From contig JAFYVM010000074.1 of NCBI GenBank assembly GCA_017549145.1, positions 21,689 to 85,688 of the forward strand: a stretch of 64,000 nucleotides of DNA. The letters are read 5' to 3'. This DNA comes from Bacteroidales bacterium (GTDB taxonomy: Bacteria > Bacteroidota > Bacteroidia > Bacteroidales > UBA932). The notes under the pieces are model-generated. The model was not told where the DNA came from and did no database searches. It worked only from the letters and a program-made list of their open reading frames with translations. Both the position numbers and the translations under genes were made by a program. This document shows, in pieces, positions 1 through 9,048 of this stretch (position 1 is the first letter of the stretch; every line of letters starts with the position of its first letter).

Positions 1-2697
1 AATGCACCTCATGTGAATAGGACATTTGTAAATCAGGAAGCAGAACAGGCAACTGAGCGAGCAATATTCAAGGGACAGATTCCTGGTGATGTCACAACTG
101 CTGCTGGCTATTCCGATTGGGGATTTGCAGTGTATCCTAAGATTGCGATTACTGATGAAGGAGATTTTGTTCACAATCTTCCTGCAGAGCAGGTGGCTAT
201 GAACAATGGTTCATTCCCATCTGGCTATAATCTCTCTTCTGCGTCCATTTCTCTTTCTGAATTAGGGGGCAAGAGTTCTGCAAAGACTGATTTTAAGTGT
301 GCACTTTCTGTGCTTCGTATTGCATTGACTCCTGATGTTGAGTCTGTGACTCTTACAGGAACCGCTTCTCTAGCGGGATGTGCTCCGCTGCAGATGTATT
401 ATGATGCTTCTGATCTTGATAATATTGATAATGGCAGACTGTTGGTGGATTCAAATGCTGCTTGGACAGAAGAATCTAAGTCAGTAACGTTGAAACCAGC
501 AGATGGAACTGCATTTGAAAATAAGACTTATAACATTCTTGTGTGGCCCGGAAAGCAGGTGGGACTTACAATAACTCTGAAATTCAAGAGTCTTGGCGAG
601 TATGAGAAGACGTCTTCAATCTCGACTTTAAATCCAGTCACGTTTAAGCCTGCAAAGTATTACAATCTGAATGTAGTTAATTCAGAAGAACTGTTGGTGG
701 AGGATGTTACTGATCGACTTGAGGATCTGGAGCAGAACCTTCCGAATCTTGATGATGCTGAAGCTGATGTGGAAGCTCTTCTTGCTCAAGTACAGTCTGT
801 GACTCTGATGACGGAGTATCTTGGTAACTCGGTCTATGCGCCTTATGGTATTTTTAACAATGGGATGCATAAACTCGATGTTTCGCTGGATTACATTGTC
901 AAGCCAGAATCTGCGGCGCAGGTTCTTGTGAATGCGTTTCAGTCAGACCCATCGGTTGCTAAGGGAATTTTAGGCTATAGAAAGTCAATCGGGTTTGAGG
1001 TTGCAGGAGATCTGAAGGTTAATGACCTCACTCTTTCCGATGCTCCATTTGGAAAGTATGTTACGGTAAACGTGTCTGCAGAAAATATCTCAAGAGATTT
1101 TTATGATGGCAAATATGGGGCATCTATAGCACTGCAGATTGCTTCTGGTAAGACAGAGATTCTTTCTGAGTTTGCTAATCTTGTTCCTAAGGCGGGGAGT
1201 GCATTCAGCGGAAGTTATCTCAATGATATTCCTGTAATACCGGGCTCAAGAGTCGTGATTCCATTTAGTTTCGCTGTATCAGATGCCAGTGCATCATATT
1301 CATTGAAAGTTGTTGAAACAGAGAAAGTGGATTGGGCTACGGCTAATTATGATGCGAGCTTGAGAACGGGTAATCTTTCTGTGCAACTTAATCCATCTTA
1401 TGCCGTTGAGTCTCAAAAGGTAACTCTTGAACTGAGCGTGGGTTCTGGTGATAATGCAGAGGTGGTGCAGCAGGAGTTTACATTCGTGAATAGTGGTTCG
1501 AATATAGAATTTTCGGATCCGGGTCAGGTTGACTATATTGGCGGTGATATAGCTCTTGAGGTTATTACAACTAATATCAATAACTATATGCTCTCATGTA
1601 GTGGGGCTGGAGTATCTCAGTCCGGAAATATCTTTACATTCAGTGAGAATTCAGGAGCTCAGAGATCCGTTACTGTTGAATGTCAGGCGACCATTTCAGG
1701 CGTTTCGCTTAATTACTATAAGTCTATTACTCTGATTCAAAAGGCGTATGGTACTTCTCTGTCTAAGGTGTATTATGCTAATGGACAGAAAGTTGCTCTT
1801 AATCAAGCTAATGCTCCAGATTGCCCGGATTATTTCAATATCGTAATCCTGGGTGATGGATATAAGAAAAAAGATCTTGCTGTAGGAGGTAAGTTTGAAA
1901 GAAGCGCAAGGTCTGCTATGGATACTTTCTTTGCAATTGAACCTTATAAGACATTCATGAACAGATTCAATGTCTATATGGCTTCGTACGAGTCTGCTGA
2001 AGAAGGTACTGATGTCAGATCTGCGGGGATAACCAAGGATACTTACTTTAATACTTATTGCCAGGGTGGTGGCAACACTGCGTCCTATGTTTCAGATGCA
2101 ACTCCTGTCATCAATGCAGTTAAGGCAGTTGTAGGAAATGGAGATGCCCAATACTATAGGACGATTGCAATCGTGTTGGTGAATACGGATGAACAAGCCG
2201 GATCTACCGGATATCCTTTCAGAGACTATAAATCAGGATTTGTAAACGGATATGCATCCTTCGCCATTGCTGTACTGGCAGCCAATTCGACAGGTACGAA
2301 TGGTCTTGTCAAGCATGAGGCTGGCGGACACGCGTTCGGACGCCTCGCTGATGAGTATTTCAATAGTGGATCAACTGCAAGTTCTTCAAATAAGGCTGAT
2401 CTAAGTAACTGGCATGCAAAGGGTTGGTATTGGAATGTGAATCCTTCAAACACTGGTGATTATTACATGTTTACTAATTCAGCGTACAGCTCATCTGAGG
2501 TTAGTTTTATTGAAGGTGGATGGGGATATGGATACGGTGTGTATCGTTCGACACAGGGTGGTATGATGCAAGGAAATACTGGTGTTTTCAATGCCCCTTC
2601 CCGACATGCAATTTATCACCGAATTATTACGGAGTCAGAAGGCTCCTCTGCCTATAGTTGGTCTAGGTTCCTTGAGTACGACCAGATCAACCGTTAG
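1..2697 (+). CDS. M64-family (IgA peptidase-like) secreted metallopeptidase, 5' end outside window
   Basis: The reading frame is open to the left edge, so the start and any signal or lipoprotein peptide are missing; the first in-window start-like codon is GTG at 13. Counting from it: an N-terminal beta-rich region resembling fimbrillin-like modules (about 15-225), a short coiled-coil-like stretch (about 228-265), an unassigned middle, a BACON-like beta domain (about 505-585), and a C-terminal M64 catalytic domain (about 605-894). The catalytic part opens with FNIVILGDGYKKKDL, typical of M64, and carries the zinc motif HEAGGHAFGRLADEY, with the first His near residue 768. The spacing is HExxxH rather than textbook HExxH. 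M64 enzymes include IgA proteases, and in Bacteroidota they are usually surface or periplasmic proteins of unknown substrate. Family is confident; substrate is unknown. Confidence 0.85.
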   Translation, partial: NAPHVNRTFVNQEAEQATERAIFKGQIPGDVTTAAGYSDWGFAVYPKIAITDEGDFVHNLPAEQVAMNNGSFPSGYNLSSASISLSELGGKSSAKTDFKCALSVLRIALTPDVESVTLTGTASLAGCAPLQMYYDASDLDNIDNGRLLVDSNAAWTEESKSVTLKPADGTAFENKTYNILVWPGKQVGLTITLKFKSLGEYEKTSSISTLNPVTFKPAKYYNLNVVNSEELLVEDVTDRLEDLEQNLPNLDDAEADVEALLAQVQSVTLMTEYLGNSVYAPYGIFNNGMHKLDVSLDYIVKPESAAQVLVNAFQSDPSVAKGILGYRKSIGFEVAGDLKVNDLTLSDAPFGKYVTVNVSAENISRDFYDGKYGASIALQIASGKTEILSEFANLVPKAGSAFSGSYLNDIPVIPGSRVVIPFSFAVSDASASYSLKVVETEKVDWATANYDASLRTGNLSVQLNPSYAVESQKVTLELSVGSGDNAEVVQQEFTFVNSGSNIEFSDPGQVDYIGGDIALEVITTNINNYMLSCSGAGVSQSGNIFTFSENSGAQRSVTVECQATISGVSLNYYKSITLIQKAYGTSLSKVYYANGQKVALNQANAPDCPDYFNIVILGDGYKKKDLAVGGKFERSARSAMDTFFAIEPYKTFMNRFNVYMASYESAEEGTDVRSAGITKDTYFNTYCQGGGNTASYVSDATPVINAVKAVVGNGDAQYYRTIAIVLVNTDEQAGSTGYPFRDYKSGFVNGYASFAIAVLAANSTGTNGLVKHEAGGHAFGRLADEYFNSGSTASSSNKADLSNWHAKGWYWNVNPSNTGDYYMFTNSAYSSSEVSFIEGGWGYGYGVYRSTQGGMMQGNTGVFNAPSRHAIYHRIITESEGSSAYSWSRFLEYDQINR

Positions 2698-2699
2698 TA

Positions 2700-2730
2700 T
2701 TGGACGATTCACTGAATATTACTATCTTTG
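2700..2730 (+). promoter_or_regulatory. Bacteroidota-type promoter of ridA
   Basis: TTG at 2700-2702 and TATCTTTG at 2723-2730, 20 bp apart, match the Bacteroides -33/-7 consensus (TTTG, TAnnTTTG). It starts at the stop codon of the M64 gene and reads toward ridA at 2782. Confidence 0.6.
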
Positions 2731-2760
2731 TACGGATTGTGCGCATGCATGATCCGTACA
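2730..2760. repeat. Inverted repeat at the predicted ridA start site
   Basis: TGTACGGAT (2730-2738) and ATCCGTACA (2752-2760) are perfect 9-bp inverted repeats around a 13-bp spacer. The left arm begins on the last base of the -7 box, so the repeat spans the expected start site. It could be an operator, a 5'-terminal mRNA stem-loop, or a weak terminator of the M64 gene (the following sequence, TTGTTTA, is only moderately T-rich). Confidence 0.55.
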
Positions 2761-2781
2761 TTGTTTATAAATTAAAAAGAT

Positions 2782-3156
2782 ATGAAAAAAGTAATTGCAA
2801 CTGAGAACGCGCCAAAGGCGGTAGGTCCTTATTCACAGGCTATTGAGGTAAATGGTACCCTTTATATTTCAGGTCAGATCCCTGTAAATCCAGCTGATGG
2901 TCAGGTGCAGACAGAGATTACAGCTGCTGCGCATCAGTCGCTTAAAAATATCGGTGCTATCCTTGCTGAGGCTGGTATGACTTACGACAATGTAGTCAAG
3001 ACTACAGTTCTTCTTGCAGATATCGCTGACTTCAAGGCAGTGAACGAGGTTTACGCAGAGTATTTTACAGGTGATAAGCCTGCTCGTGCATGCTATCAGG
3101 CTGCAGCTCTTCCTCTCGGTGTTAAAGTTGAGATTGAGGCGATTGCAGTGAAGTAA
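2782..3156 (+). CDS. ridA: RidA family enamine/imine deaminase
   Basis: This 124-residue protein has the standard length of the RidA (YjgF/YER057c/UK114) family, which hydrolyses reactive 2-aminoacrylate and related enamines released by PLP enzymes, to 2-oxoacids and ammonia, in the cytoplasm. The signature is clear: N-terminal APKAVGPYSQA, LYISGQIPV near 27-35, and C-terminal GDKPARACYQAAALPLG with the conserved substrate-binding Arg at about 102, then VEIEAIAV. It has its own promoter. The stop overlaps the next start by one base (TAATG at 3154-3158), so the downstream gene is probably translationally coupled. Family confident; exact subgroup not resolved. Confidence 0.93.
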   Translation: MKKVIATENAPKAVGPYSQAIEVNGTLYISGQIPVNPADGQVQTEITAAAHQSLKNIGAILAEAGMTYDNVVKTTVLLADIADFKAVNEVYAEYFTGDKPARACYQAAALPLGVKVEIEAIAVK

Positions 3157-5354
3157 TGAGTAGAAAGACGCTCATAATTCTTTTGGTGGTTCTGGCCGGC
3201 CTGATTGGTCTGGTCGTAGCTGGTGTCATGCTCCTATATTCGGGAACAGATACTATTCGCCCGGAAACAGAGGTGCCGGATTCGCAGCAGTATTTATTGA
3301 TGCCGGCTGTGCCGGTCGATGCGGTAATGGTAGGTGCCTTTTCGAATGTCGAGGAGGTACTTCCTAAGATTTTACCAGCGACTGGTTTTGCTGCATCGTT
3401 GAATGAATTAGTAAAATCTCAGTCTGTTGTAATTGAGCAGATGGTCGTGTCTCTGCACAATCTTGGCCGAATATATCCTCTATACATCATTGATGCTGGC
3501 GTGGCTCAGAATGAGACCACGTCTCTTGCTATGTCCGTGCTTGCGGCAGCTGAGGATAATGGTCTTTATGCAGAATATCTGAATTGTTCTACATTGGATA
3601 CTTCCCGCAAGATTGCAGGAAGATCAGTTGTACTCGCTTCACCATGCAAAGAATTAGTTCTTTCTTCAAAAAGACATTTGAGAGCTTCGGAGTCCGTGCT
3701 TAAGGCACCAGGATTCTACTATGCTCATGCTAAGTCAAAGGGGGATAATAGAATATTTCTTTCAAATGTCCTTTCTGAGCACTTGGTTTCATCGATATTC
3801 AGTGATAGATTACGTGGCTTTTTTACTGTTGGAAAAAGAATGTCCGATTGGGTGTCTCTGGAGGTTGAGTCTCTTTCTGACATAGCAGATAAATTCTCTG
3901 GCAGAATGGTTTCTGATGAGAAACAGCCGGACATCCTGACAGTGTTCGAAGGATGCGGAGTGTCTGCATCTGAGGTGTCGAATATGCTTCCATCCTACAC
4001 AGTTTCTGCTCTTGCCCTTCCGATTAAGAAGAGATCTGAATTCCTGAATTCTTATCAGGCTTATTTGGATTCAAGACAGGGATTGCAGCGTAAACTCATC
4101 CTCAGAAAACGTCTTGAGGATGCCAATGGCATATCTCCTGAAGATTTCTGTGAGCGCCTGGAGATTGCTGAGGTGGCGACAGCATCATTTAAGGTAAATG
4201 ATGGTTTGCAGCGTGTCAACTTGGTGAAAGTCGGTAAGGTGGATAAGAATCTTATTTCGCTTACAACAGGCTTGAATGAGTATAAGTATGCTTCGTATGC
4301 AGGCTCACTTTTCGGCGACCTGTTCATTTTGAAGGATGAGTCATATTATACTTATATCAATGGATGGATTGTTTCCGGAAGTAAAGATGCGGTGCAGCTA
4401 TATGTAAGTGGGGAAGCGACTTTCTATAACCTCGCTGAGTATATGATAAATGCTGATGTACAGGATCCGTTTGCTACTCCTGCTGCATTTATGGCTTACG
4501 TTTCGTTTACTCTTGAGCCAGATTTGATGGGAAACATCTTCCATAAGGGAGTGCAGGAAGTCATAGCCTCTACTTGTGAGGGTGTTGATTATTCCGGTGC
4601 GTTTATGACATTGGGTGAGAATGGAGATGTTGGTAAGTTGAGGCTTGAGATGTTCCGCAACGAAATTAAGCGTTCTAAGGCTCCTATGCAGGCTAGGGAT
4701 ACAATGATTGTAATATCTAAGGGACCATTCTCAGTAAAGAATGCGAGAACGGGTATGACTAATCAGTTTTATCAGAGCGCCAGCAATAATTATCTCTGCC
4801 TTAAGGATGAAAATGGAAAGGGAGTATGGGGAGTTCCTTTCGATAAGCCTATCTGTGGTACTGCTCAGTCCATTGATTATTTAGGAAACAATAAGTTCCA
4901 GATTTTGTTTGGTGCGGGAACAAAACTTCATCTGATTGACATCCTTGGACGTTTTGTCGCAGATTTTTCTGCTGATTTAGGTAAGGAGATTTTGCTTGGA
5001 CCAGATGTATATGATTTCAGTGGTTCAGGTAAGTACAATGTTTTGGTTCTTCATAAGGATAATACAATCGAGATGTATAACCTAAAGGGAGAGCGCCCTG
5101 CATCATGGTCGACTATCACTTCATCAGATATGATCAAAGATCTTCCTGAGAAGATTGATTTGGGAGGAAATACATTCTGGATTGTGCGTACTGCAATTCA
5201 GACACTTATATATCCATTTGGTGGCGGTAATCCGGTATCAACTTTGACCGGAGACCAGATGGCGCTTCCACAGACTGAGGTCAAAATCTTGGATGAGACT
5301 TCTGTGGAGGTTGAATGCTACGATGGAAAGCATCGTACGATTAAATTGAAATAG
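3156..5354 (+). CDS. Large membrane-anchored protein of unknown function
   Basis: A 732-residue protein I do not recognise with certainty. A positively charged N-terminus (MSRKT) is followed by a hydrophobic segment (about 5-29) that should act as an uncleaved anchor or signal, leaving nearly all of the chain outside the cytoplasm. The body is a mixed alpha/beta region. From about residue 540 onward there are repeated short beta units with Gly/Asn/Asp turns (for example KFQILFGAGTKLHLIDILG and YDFSGSGKYNVLVL) that suggest a beta-propeller-like C-terminal half. No catalytic motif is obvious. It may belong to the DUF3352-like proteins of Bacteroidota, but this is a guess. The start overlaps the ridA stop by one base, and a ligase gene follows 22 bp later, so it lies within a five-gene plus-strand run. 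Confidence 0.75.
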   Translation: MSRKTLIILLVVLAGLIGLVVAGVMLLYSGTDTIRPETEVPDSQQYLLMPAVPVDAVMVGAFSNVEEVLPKILPATGFAASLNELVKSQSVVIEQMVVSLHNLGRIYPLYIIDAGVAQNETTSLAMSVLAAAEDNGLYAEYLNCSTLDTSRKIAGRSVVLASPCKELVLSSKRHLRASESVLKAPGFYYAHAKSKGDNRIFLSNVLSEHLVSSIFSDRLRGFFTVGKRMSDWVSLEVESLSDIADKFSGRMVSDEKQPDILTVFEGCGVSASEVSNMLPSYTVSALALPIKKRSEFLNSYQAYLDSRQGLQRKLILRKRLEDANGISPEDFCERLEIAEVATASFKVNDGLQRVNLVKVGKVDKNLISLTTGLNEYKYASYAGSLFGDLFILKDESYYTYINGWIVSGSKDAVQLYVSGEATFYNLAEYMINADVQDPFATPAAFMAYVSFTLEPDLMGNIFHKGVQEVIASTCEGVDYSGAFMTLGENGDVGKLRLEMFRNEIKRSKAPMQARDTMIVISKGPFSVKNARTGMTNQFYQSASNNYLCLKDENGKGVWGVPFDKPICGTAQSIDYLGNNKFQILFGAGTKLHLIDILGRFVADFSADLGKEILLGPDVYDFSGSGKYNVLVLHKDNTIEMYNLKGERPASWSTITSSDMIKDLPEKIDLGGNTFWIVRTAIQTLIYPFGGGNPVSTLTGDQMALPQTEVKILDETSVEVECYDGKHRTIKLK

Positions 5355-5376
5355 TAGATATTTAATAACTTAGAAA

Positions 5377-7032
5377 ATGGAATTTACATCTGTAAATAAG
5401 CTTTTTCAAGAGGCTTTTAAGAAGAACTGGGATCGCCCAGCTATCTCTAACTACCAGGGTATGACTCTTCATTATAGAGACGTTGCCCGTAGAGTAGAGA
5501 AACTTCATATTATGTTCGAGGAGTGTGGCTTGTCTGTTGGAGACAAAGTGGCTATCTGTTCCAGGAATCAGGCTAACTGGGCTGTTTCTTTCCTCGCTGC
5601 CATGACTTATGGTGCAGTTCCCGTTCCACTTTTGCACGAGTTCAAGTCCGCAAATATTCACCATCTTGTAAATCACTCAGAGGCTAAGATTCTCTTTGTG
5701 GATGATGTTATCTGGGAAGGACTTTCAGAGTCTGAGATGCCGGATCTTCAGGCTATCATTCAGGTGAATACATTCAAGCTTCTTTATGCTAGTGATGATA
5801 AGATCGTTGAGGCTAGAGAGCATTTGAATGAACTCTTTGGACGTAAGTATCCTAACGTATTCACACCAGATGCTCTTGACTATTATGAGGATTCACCGGA
5901 AGAGCTTGCTGTAATTAATTATACATCAGGTACTTCAGGCTTCTCAAAGGGAGTTATGATCCCTTATAGAGCTATTGCTTCAAACCTTCAGTTCGGAAAT
6001 GTAGTTCTACCTGGACTCGACAATACCAAGAGCGTGGTGTCTATGCTCCCATCGGCACATATGTATGGTTTGATGTTCGAGCTCCTTTATGAACTTAGTG
6101 TTGGTGCTCATGTGCATTTCCTTTCTCGAGTTCCTAGCCCTAAGATCATCATGCAGGCTCTTTCAGAGGTTAAGCCATATGTTATTATTGCAGTTCCGTT
6201 GATTATCGAGAAGATCTATAAGAACAAGCTTAAGCCGCTTTTGGAGAAGGAAGGAATCAAGTTCTTGATGAAGCTTCCAGTACTTAATCAGATTCTTCTT
6301 GATAAGATTAAAGCTGAACTTGTCACTGCATTTGGTGGCGAATTTTACGAGGTGATTATCGGTGGCGCTGCATTCAATAAGGAGGTTGAGGCATTCTTCA
6401 AGAAGATGAACTTCCCATTTACTGTCGGCTATGGTATGACAGAGTGTGCTCCAATCATTACTTATGATGACTGGAAGGTGGAGAAACTTAACTCTTGTGG
6501 TAAGGCTGTTGTGAATATGGAGGTCAGAATTGCTTCTCCAGATCCACAGAATATCCCTGGTGAGATTCAGGTGAAGGGTTCAAATGTATTCTTGGGTTAC
6601 TATAAGAACGAAGAGGCAACTCAGGAGGTATTTACTGAGGATGGTTGGTTCCGCACTGGTGATATGGGAGTACTCGATGCAGAGGGCAGTCTTTTCATTA
6701 AGGGTAGAAATAAATGTATGATTCTTGGCCCAAGTGGTCAGAATATTTATCCGGAGGAGGTAGAGACTGTTATCAATAACCAGCCTTATGTTGTGGACTC
6801 ACTTGTAATCGAGGATAACGGTGGACTTACTGCTCTTATCTATCCAGACTTCCCTCAGGGAGCTCGCGATGGTATGAAGCAGGAGGCATTTGTAAAATAT
6901 CTTGAGGGAACTCTCACTGAACTTAATAAGGAACTTCCGAACTACGCGAAACTCAAGAAGATTGAGGTTATGTCAGAGGACTTTGAGCGTACACCAAAGA
7001 AGAGCATCAAGAGATATCTTTATCAGAGATAA
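5377..7032 (+). CDS. AMP-forming acyl-CoA synthetase (long-chain fatty acid ligase-like)
   Basis: A 551-residue ANL-superfamily adenylating enzyme that should activate a fatty or other carboxylic acid with ATP and load it on CoA (or possibly a carrier protein). Motifs seen: the phosphate-binding loop YTSGTSGFSKGVM near 185, the adenine/carboxylate region VGYGMTECAPI near 350, the hinge-side motif GWFRTGDMG near 422, and the C-terminal Lys-containing end RTPKKSIKRYL. The size and the GRNKCMILGPSGQNIYPEE segment are like FadD/AMP-binding proteins widespread in Bacteroidales. There is no signal peptide, so it is cytosolic or membrane-peripheral. It lies between the unknown anchored protein and the dCMP deaminase gene, which starts 1 bp after its stop. 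Substrate chain length cannot be read from sequence. Confidence 0.87.
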   Translation: MEFTSVNKLFQEAFKKNWDRPAISNYQGMTLHYRDVARRVEKLHIMFEECGLSVGDKVAICSRNQANWAVSFLAAMTYGAVPVPLLHEFKSANIHHLVNHSEAKILFVDDVIWEGLSESEMPDLQAIIQVNTFKLLYASDDKIVEAREHLNELFGRKYPNVFTPDALDYYEDSPEELAVINYTSGTSGFSKGVMIPYRAIASNLQFGNVVLPGLDNTKSVVSMLPSAHMYGLMFELLYELSVGAHVHFLSRVPSPKIIMQALSEVKPYVIIAVPLIIEKIYKNKLKPLLEKEGIKFLMKLPVLNQILLDKIKAELVTAFGGEFYEVIIGGAAFNKEVEAFFKKMNFPFTVGYGMTECAPIITYDDWKVEKLNSCGKAVVNMEVRIASPDPQNIPGEIQVKGSNVFLGYYKNEEATQEVFTEDGWFRTGDMGVLDAEGSLFIKGRNKCMILGPSGQNIYPEEVETVINNQPYVVDSLVIEDNGGLTALIYPDFPQGARDGMKQEAFVKYLEGTLTELNKELPNYAKLKKIEVMSEDFERTPKKSIKRYLYQR

Positions 7033-7033
7033 T

Positions 7034-7438
7034 ATGGAAAAGTTTGACCAGAGCTATATTGAGATGGCAGGTGTCTGGGCGCGTAATTCTTATTGCAAGC
7101 GTCGTCAGGTCGGAGCCTTGATAGTTAAGGATAGAATGATAATCTCAGACGGATACAATGGTACTCCGTCAGGGTTTGAAAATATCTGCGAGGACGAGAG
7201 CGGAGTAACAAAGCCATACGTTCTTCATGCTGAGGCTAATGCCATTTCCAAGGTTGCTCAGTCAGGTAATAGCAGCAAGGATGCTACGCTTTATGTGACA
7301 GCATCTCCTTGTATGGAATGTGCTAAACTGATAATCCAGTCCGGTATCAAGAGAGTGGTTTACCGCGATTCGTACCGTCTTACAGATGGAATTGACCTTC
7401 TTGAGCGCGCTGGTATCATAGTTGAACAAGTACAGTAA
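7034..7438 (+). CDS. dCMP (deoxycytidylate) deaminase family protein
   Basis: A 134-residue zinc-dependent deaminase of the ComEB/dCMP deaminase family, which makes dUMP for thymidylate synthesis. Zinc-site residues are visible as HAE (His65, Glu67) and PCMEC (Cys93, Cys96). The YNGTPSGFENICED segment is typical of dCMP deaminases rather than cytidine or tRNA adenosine deaminases. I use the ATG at 7034, one base after the ligase stop; the same frame stays open further upstream inside the ligase gene, but those residues are antisense-like junk with no family similarity. It precedes the S41 protease gene by 35 bp, in which one dispersed repeat copy lies. Confidence 0.9.
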   Translation: MEKFDQSYIEMAGVWARNSYCKRRQVGALIVKDRMIISDGYNGTPSGFENICEDESGVTKPYVLHAEANAISKVAQSGNSSKDATLYVTASPCMECAKLIIQSGIKRVVYRDSYRLTDGIDLLERAGIIVEQVQ

Positions 7439-7441
7439 CAC

Positions 7442-7469
7442 TGTCCTCCTGAACGAAGTGAAGGAACTT
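7442..7469 (+). repeat. Diverged copy of the CCTGAGCGAAGCGAAGGATC repeat
   Basis: The 28 bases match the best copy in this window (53295-53322 and 59723-59750 type) at about 24 of 28 positions, with CCTGAACGAAGTGAAGGAAC as the core. It fills nearly all of the short gap between the deaminase and S41 protease genes. Confidence 0.6.
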
Positions 7470-7473
7470 CAAT

Positions 7474-9048
7474 ATGAACAATAAATCGAATATTATAATA
7501 GCACTCCTTGGCGTTGTCATAGGAGTGTTTCTTACCTTAGTAGGTCTTAAGATCGCTGATAGAAACAGGAAGTTTGATGGTGATTATAATCGCTGGCGCA
7601 AGCTTAACTTGATTCTTCAGGAGGTCCAGAAGAACTATGTAGATACGATTGATATGGCTGGAATGACTGATGCTGCTGTGACTGCTGCATTGGCCAAGTT
7701 GGATCCACACTCTGTGTATCTTCCGCCTGTTGAGCTAGAGGAATCAGATTCTGAGCTGGCAGGAAACTTTGAAGGAATCGGTATCACTTTCAATGTTCCG
7801 AATGATACAGCCATTGTCTTGAGTGTCATTCCCGGTGGACCATCTGAGAAAGCAGGTCTTATGGCAGGTGACCGAATCATTAAGGTGGATGAGAAAGTCA
7901 TTGCGGGAACTAAGACTCCTCAGGACTCAATGGTAAGGATGATGAAAGGCCCATCTGGAACAAAGGTAAAGATTTCTATCAGTAGAGATCGCCAGATGAT
8001 TCCTTTTGAGATCACGCGTGGAAAGATCCCTGTACATTCTGTGGATGCGGCATTCATGGTTGCTGACACAATCGGCTATATCAAGCTTGCCAAGTTCTCC
8101 AGAACTACATATAAGGAGTTTGATGAGGCTGCTGCAAAGCTGTTGGAGCAGGGTATGACTCATCTTATCTTTGACCTGCGTGATAACACGGGAGGATATT
8201 TTGACCAGGCACTTCTTATTTCTAATGAGTTCCTCCAGAAGAGAGATGCTATCGTATATATGCAGGGACTTAAGAGGGCTCGTCAGCAGTATGATGCAGA
8301 TGGTCGTGGAAAGCTCAAGGATATTAAGTTGACTGTCATGATTGATGAGGGATCAGCTTCTTCAAGCGAGATCTTTGCTGGTGCAATCCAGGATAATGAC
8401 AGGGGTGTAATCGTAGGCCGTCGTTCTTTCGGTAAAGGACTTGTGCAGGAACCGATCAACTTCACTGATGGCTCAGGTATCAGACTTACAGTTGCGCGTT
8501 TCTATACTCCATCTGGACGTTGCATCCAGAAACCGTATGATAAGAATTACAACTATGATATCTATGAGCGTTATGCTCACGGTGAGATGACTTCTGCTGA
8601 TAGCATGAAGGTTGATTCTACTTCTTTGTATTATACAGTGAAGGGACGCAAGGTATATGGCGGCGGAGGAATTATCCCTGACGTATTTGTTTCCATTGAT
8701 ACTACACGTGCAAGCAAGTTCTTCATTAATTGCAATAAGAAGGCTGTTATGATGAGATTTGCTTCATCTACTTTTGATAAGTACAAGAATACTCTCTCTC
8801 GAATTGATGATTTCGAGCGTTTGGATCATTGGATGTCAGAAGTAGGACTTGAGAAGCAGTTCCTTAACTATGCTGCAGCAACAGAGAAACTTACTCCAAC
8901 TGCAGGGGAGTGGGAGGAAACCAGATGGTATATGCTACCTCAAATTAAAGCCCTTGTAGGAAGATATTCAAAGCTTCAGGACGAAGCATTCTATAGATTC
9001 TATCTGCCGATAGATAATGAATTCCAGACTGCGCTTACTGCGCAATAA
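7474..9048 (+). CDS. S41 family C-terminal processing peptidase (CtpA/Prc-like)
   Basis: A 524-residue serine protease with a single N-terminal membrane segment (about 7-28), so the active part is periplasmic. Order: S41 N-terminal helical region with DPHSVYLPP (about 77-85), a PDZ domain (about 95-180, GIGITFNVPNDTAIVLSVIPG then GPSEKAGLMAGDRI), then the protease core. The catalytic Ser is Ser296 in GSASSSEIFAGA and the Lys is Lys321 in SFGKGLVQEP, the Ser/Lys dyad of CtpA enzymes. A C-terminal alpha/beta extension follows. These proteases trim C-termini of envelope proteins. It is the last gene of the plus-strand run, and its final 14 bp overlap the 3' end of the convergent tonB-like gene. 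Confidence 0.93.
   Translation: MNNKSNIIIALLGVVIGVFLTLVGLKIADRNRKFDGDYNRWRKLNLILQEVQKNYVDTIDMAGMTDAAVTAALAKLDPHSVYLPPVELEESDSELAGNFEGIGITFNVPNDTAIVLSVIPGGPSEKAGLMAGDRIIKVDEKVIAGTKTPQDSMVRMMKGPSGTKVKISISRDRQMIPFEITRGKIPVHSVDAAFMVADTIGYIKLAKFSRTTYKEFDEAAAKLLEQGMTHLIFDLRDNTGGYFDQALLISNEFLQKRDAIVYMQGLKRARQQYDADGRGKLKDIKLTVMIDEGSASSSEIFAGAIQDNDRGVIVGRRSFGKGLVQEPINFTDGSGIRLTVARFYTPSGRCIQKPYDKNYNYDIYERYAHGEMTSADSMKVDSTSLYYTVKGRKVYGGGGIIPDVFVSIDTTRASKFFINCNKKAVMMRFASSTFDKYKNTLSRIDDFERLDHWMSEVGLEKQFLNYAAATEKLTPTAGEWEETRWYMLPQIKALVGRYSKLQDEAFYRFYLPIDNEFQTALTAQ

Noticed and set aside
7442-7469. Promoter or operator between the deaminase and S41 genes
   Set aside because: The sequence is better explained as a diverged copy of the dispersed repeat and lacks a TAnnTTTG box.
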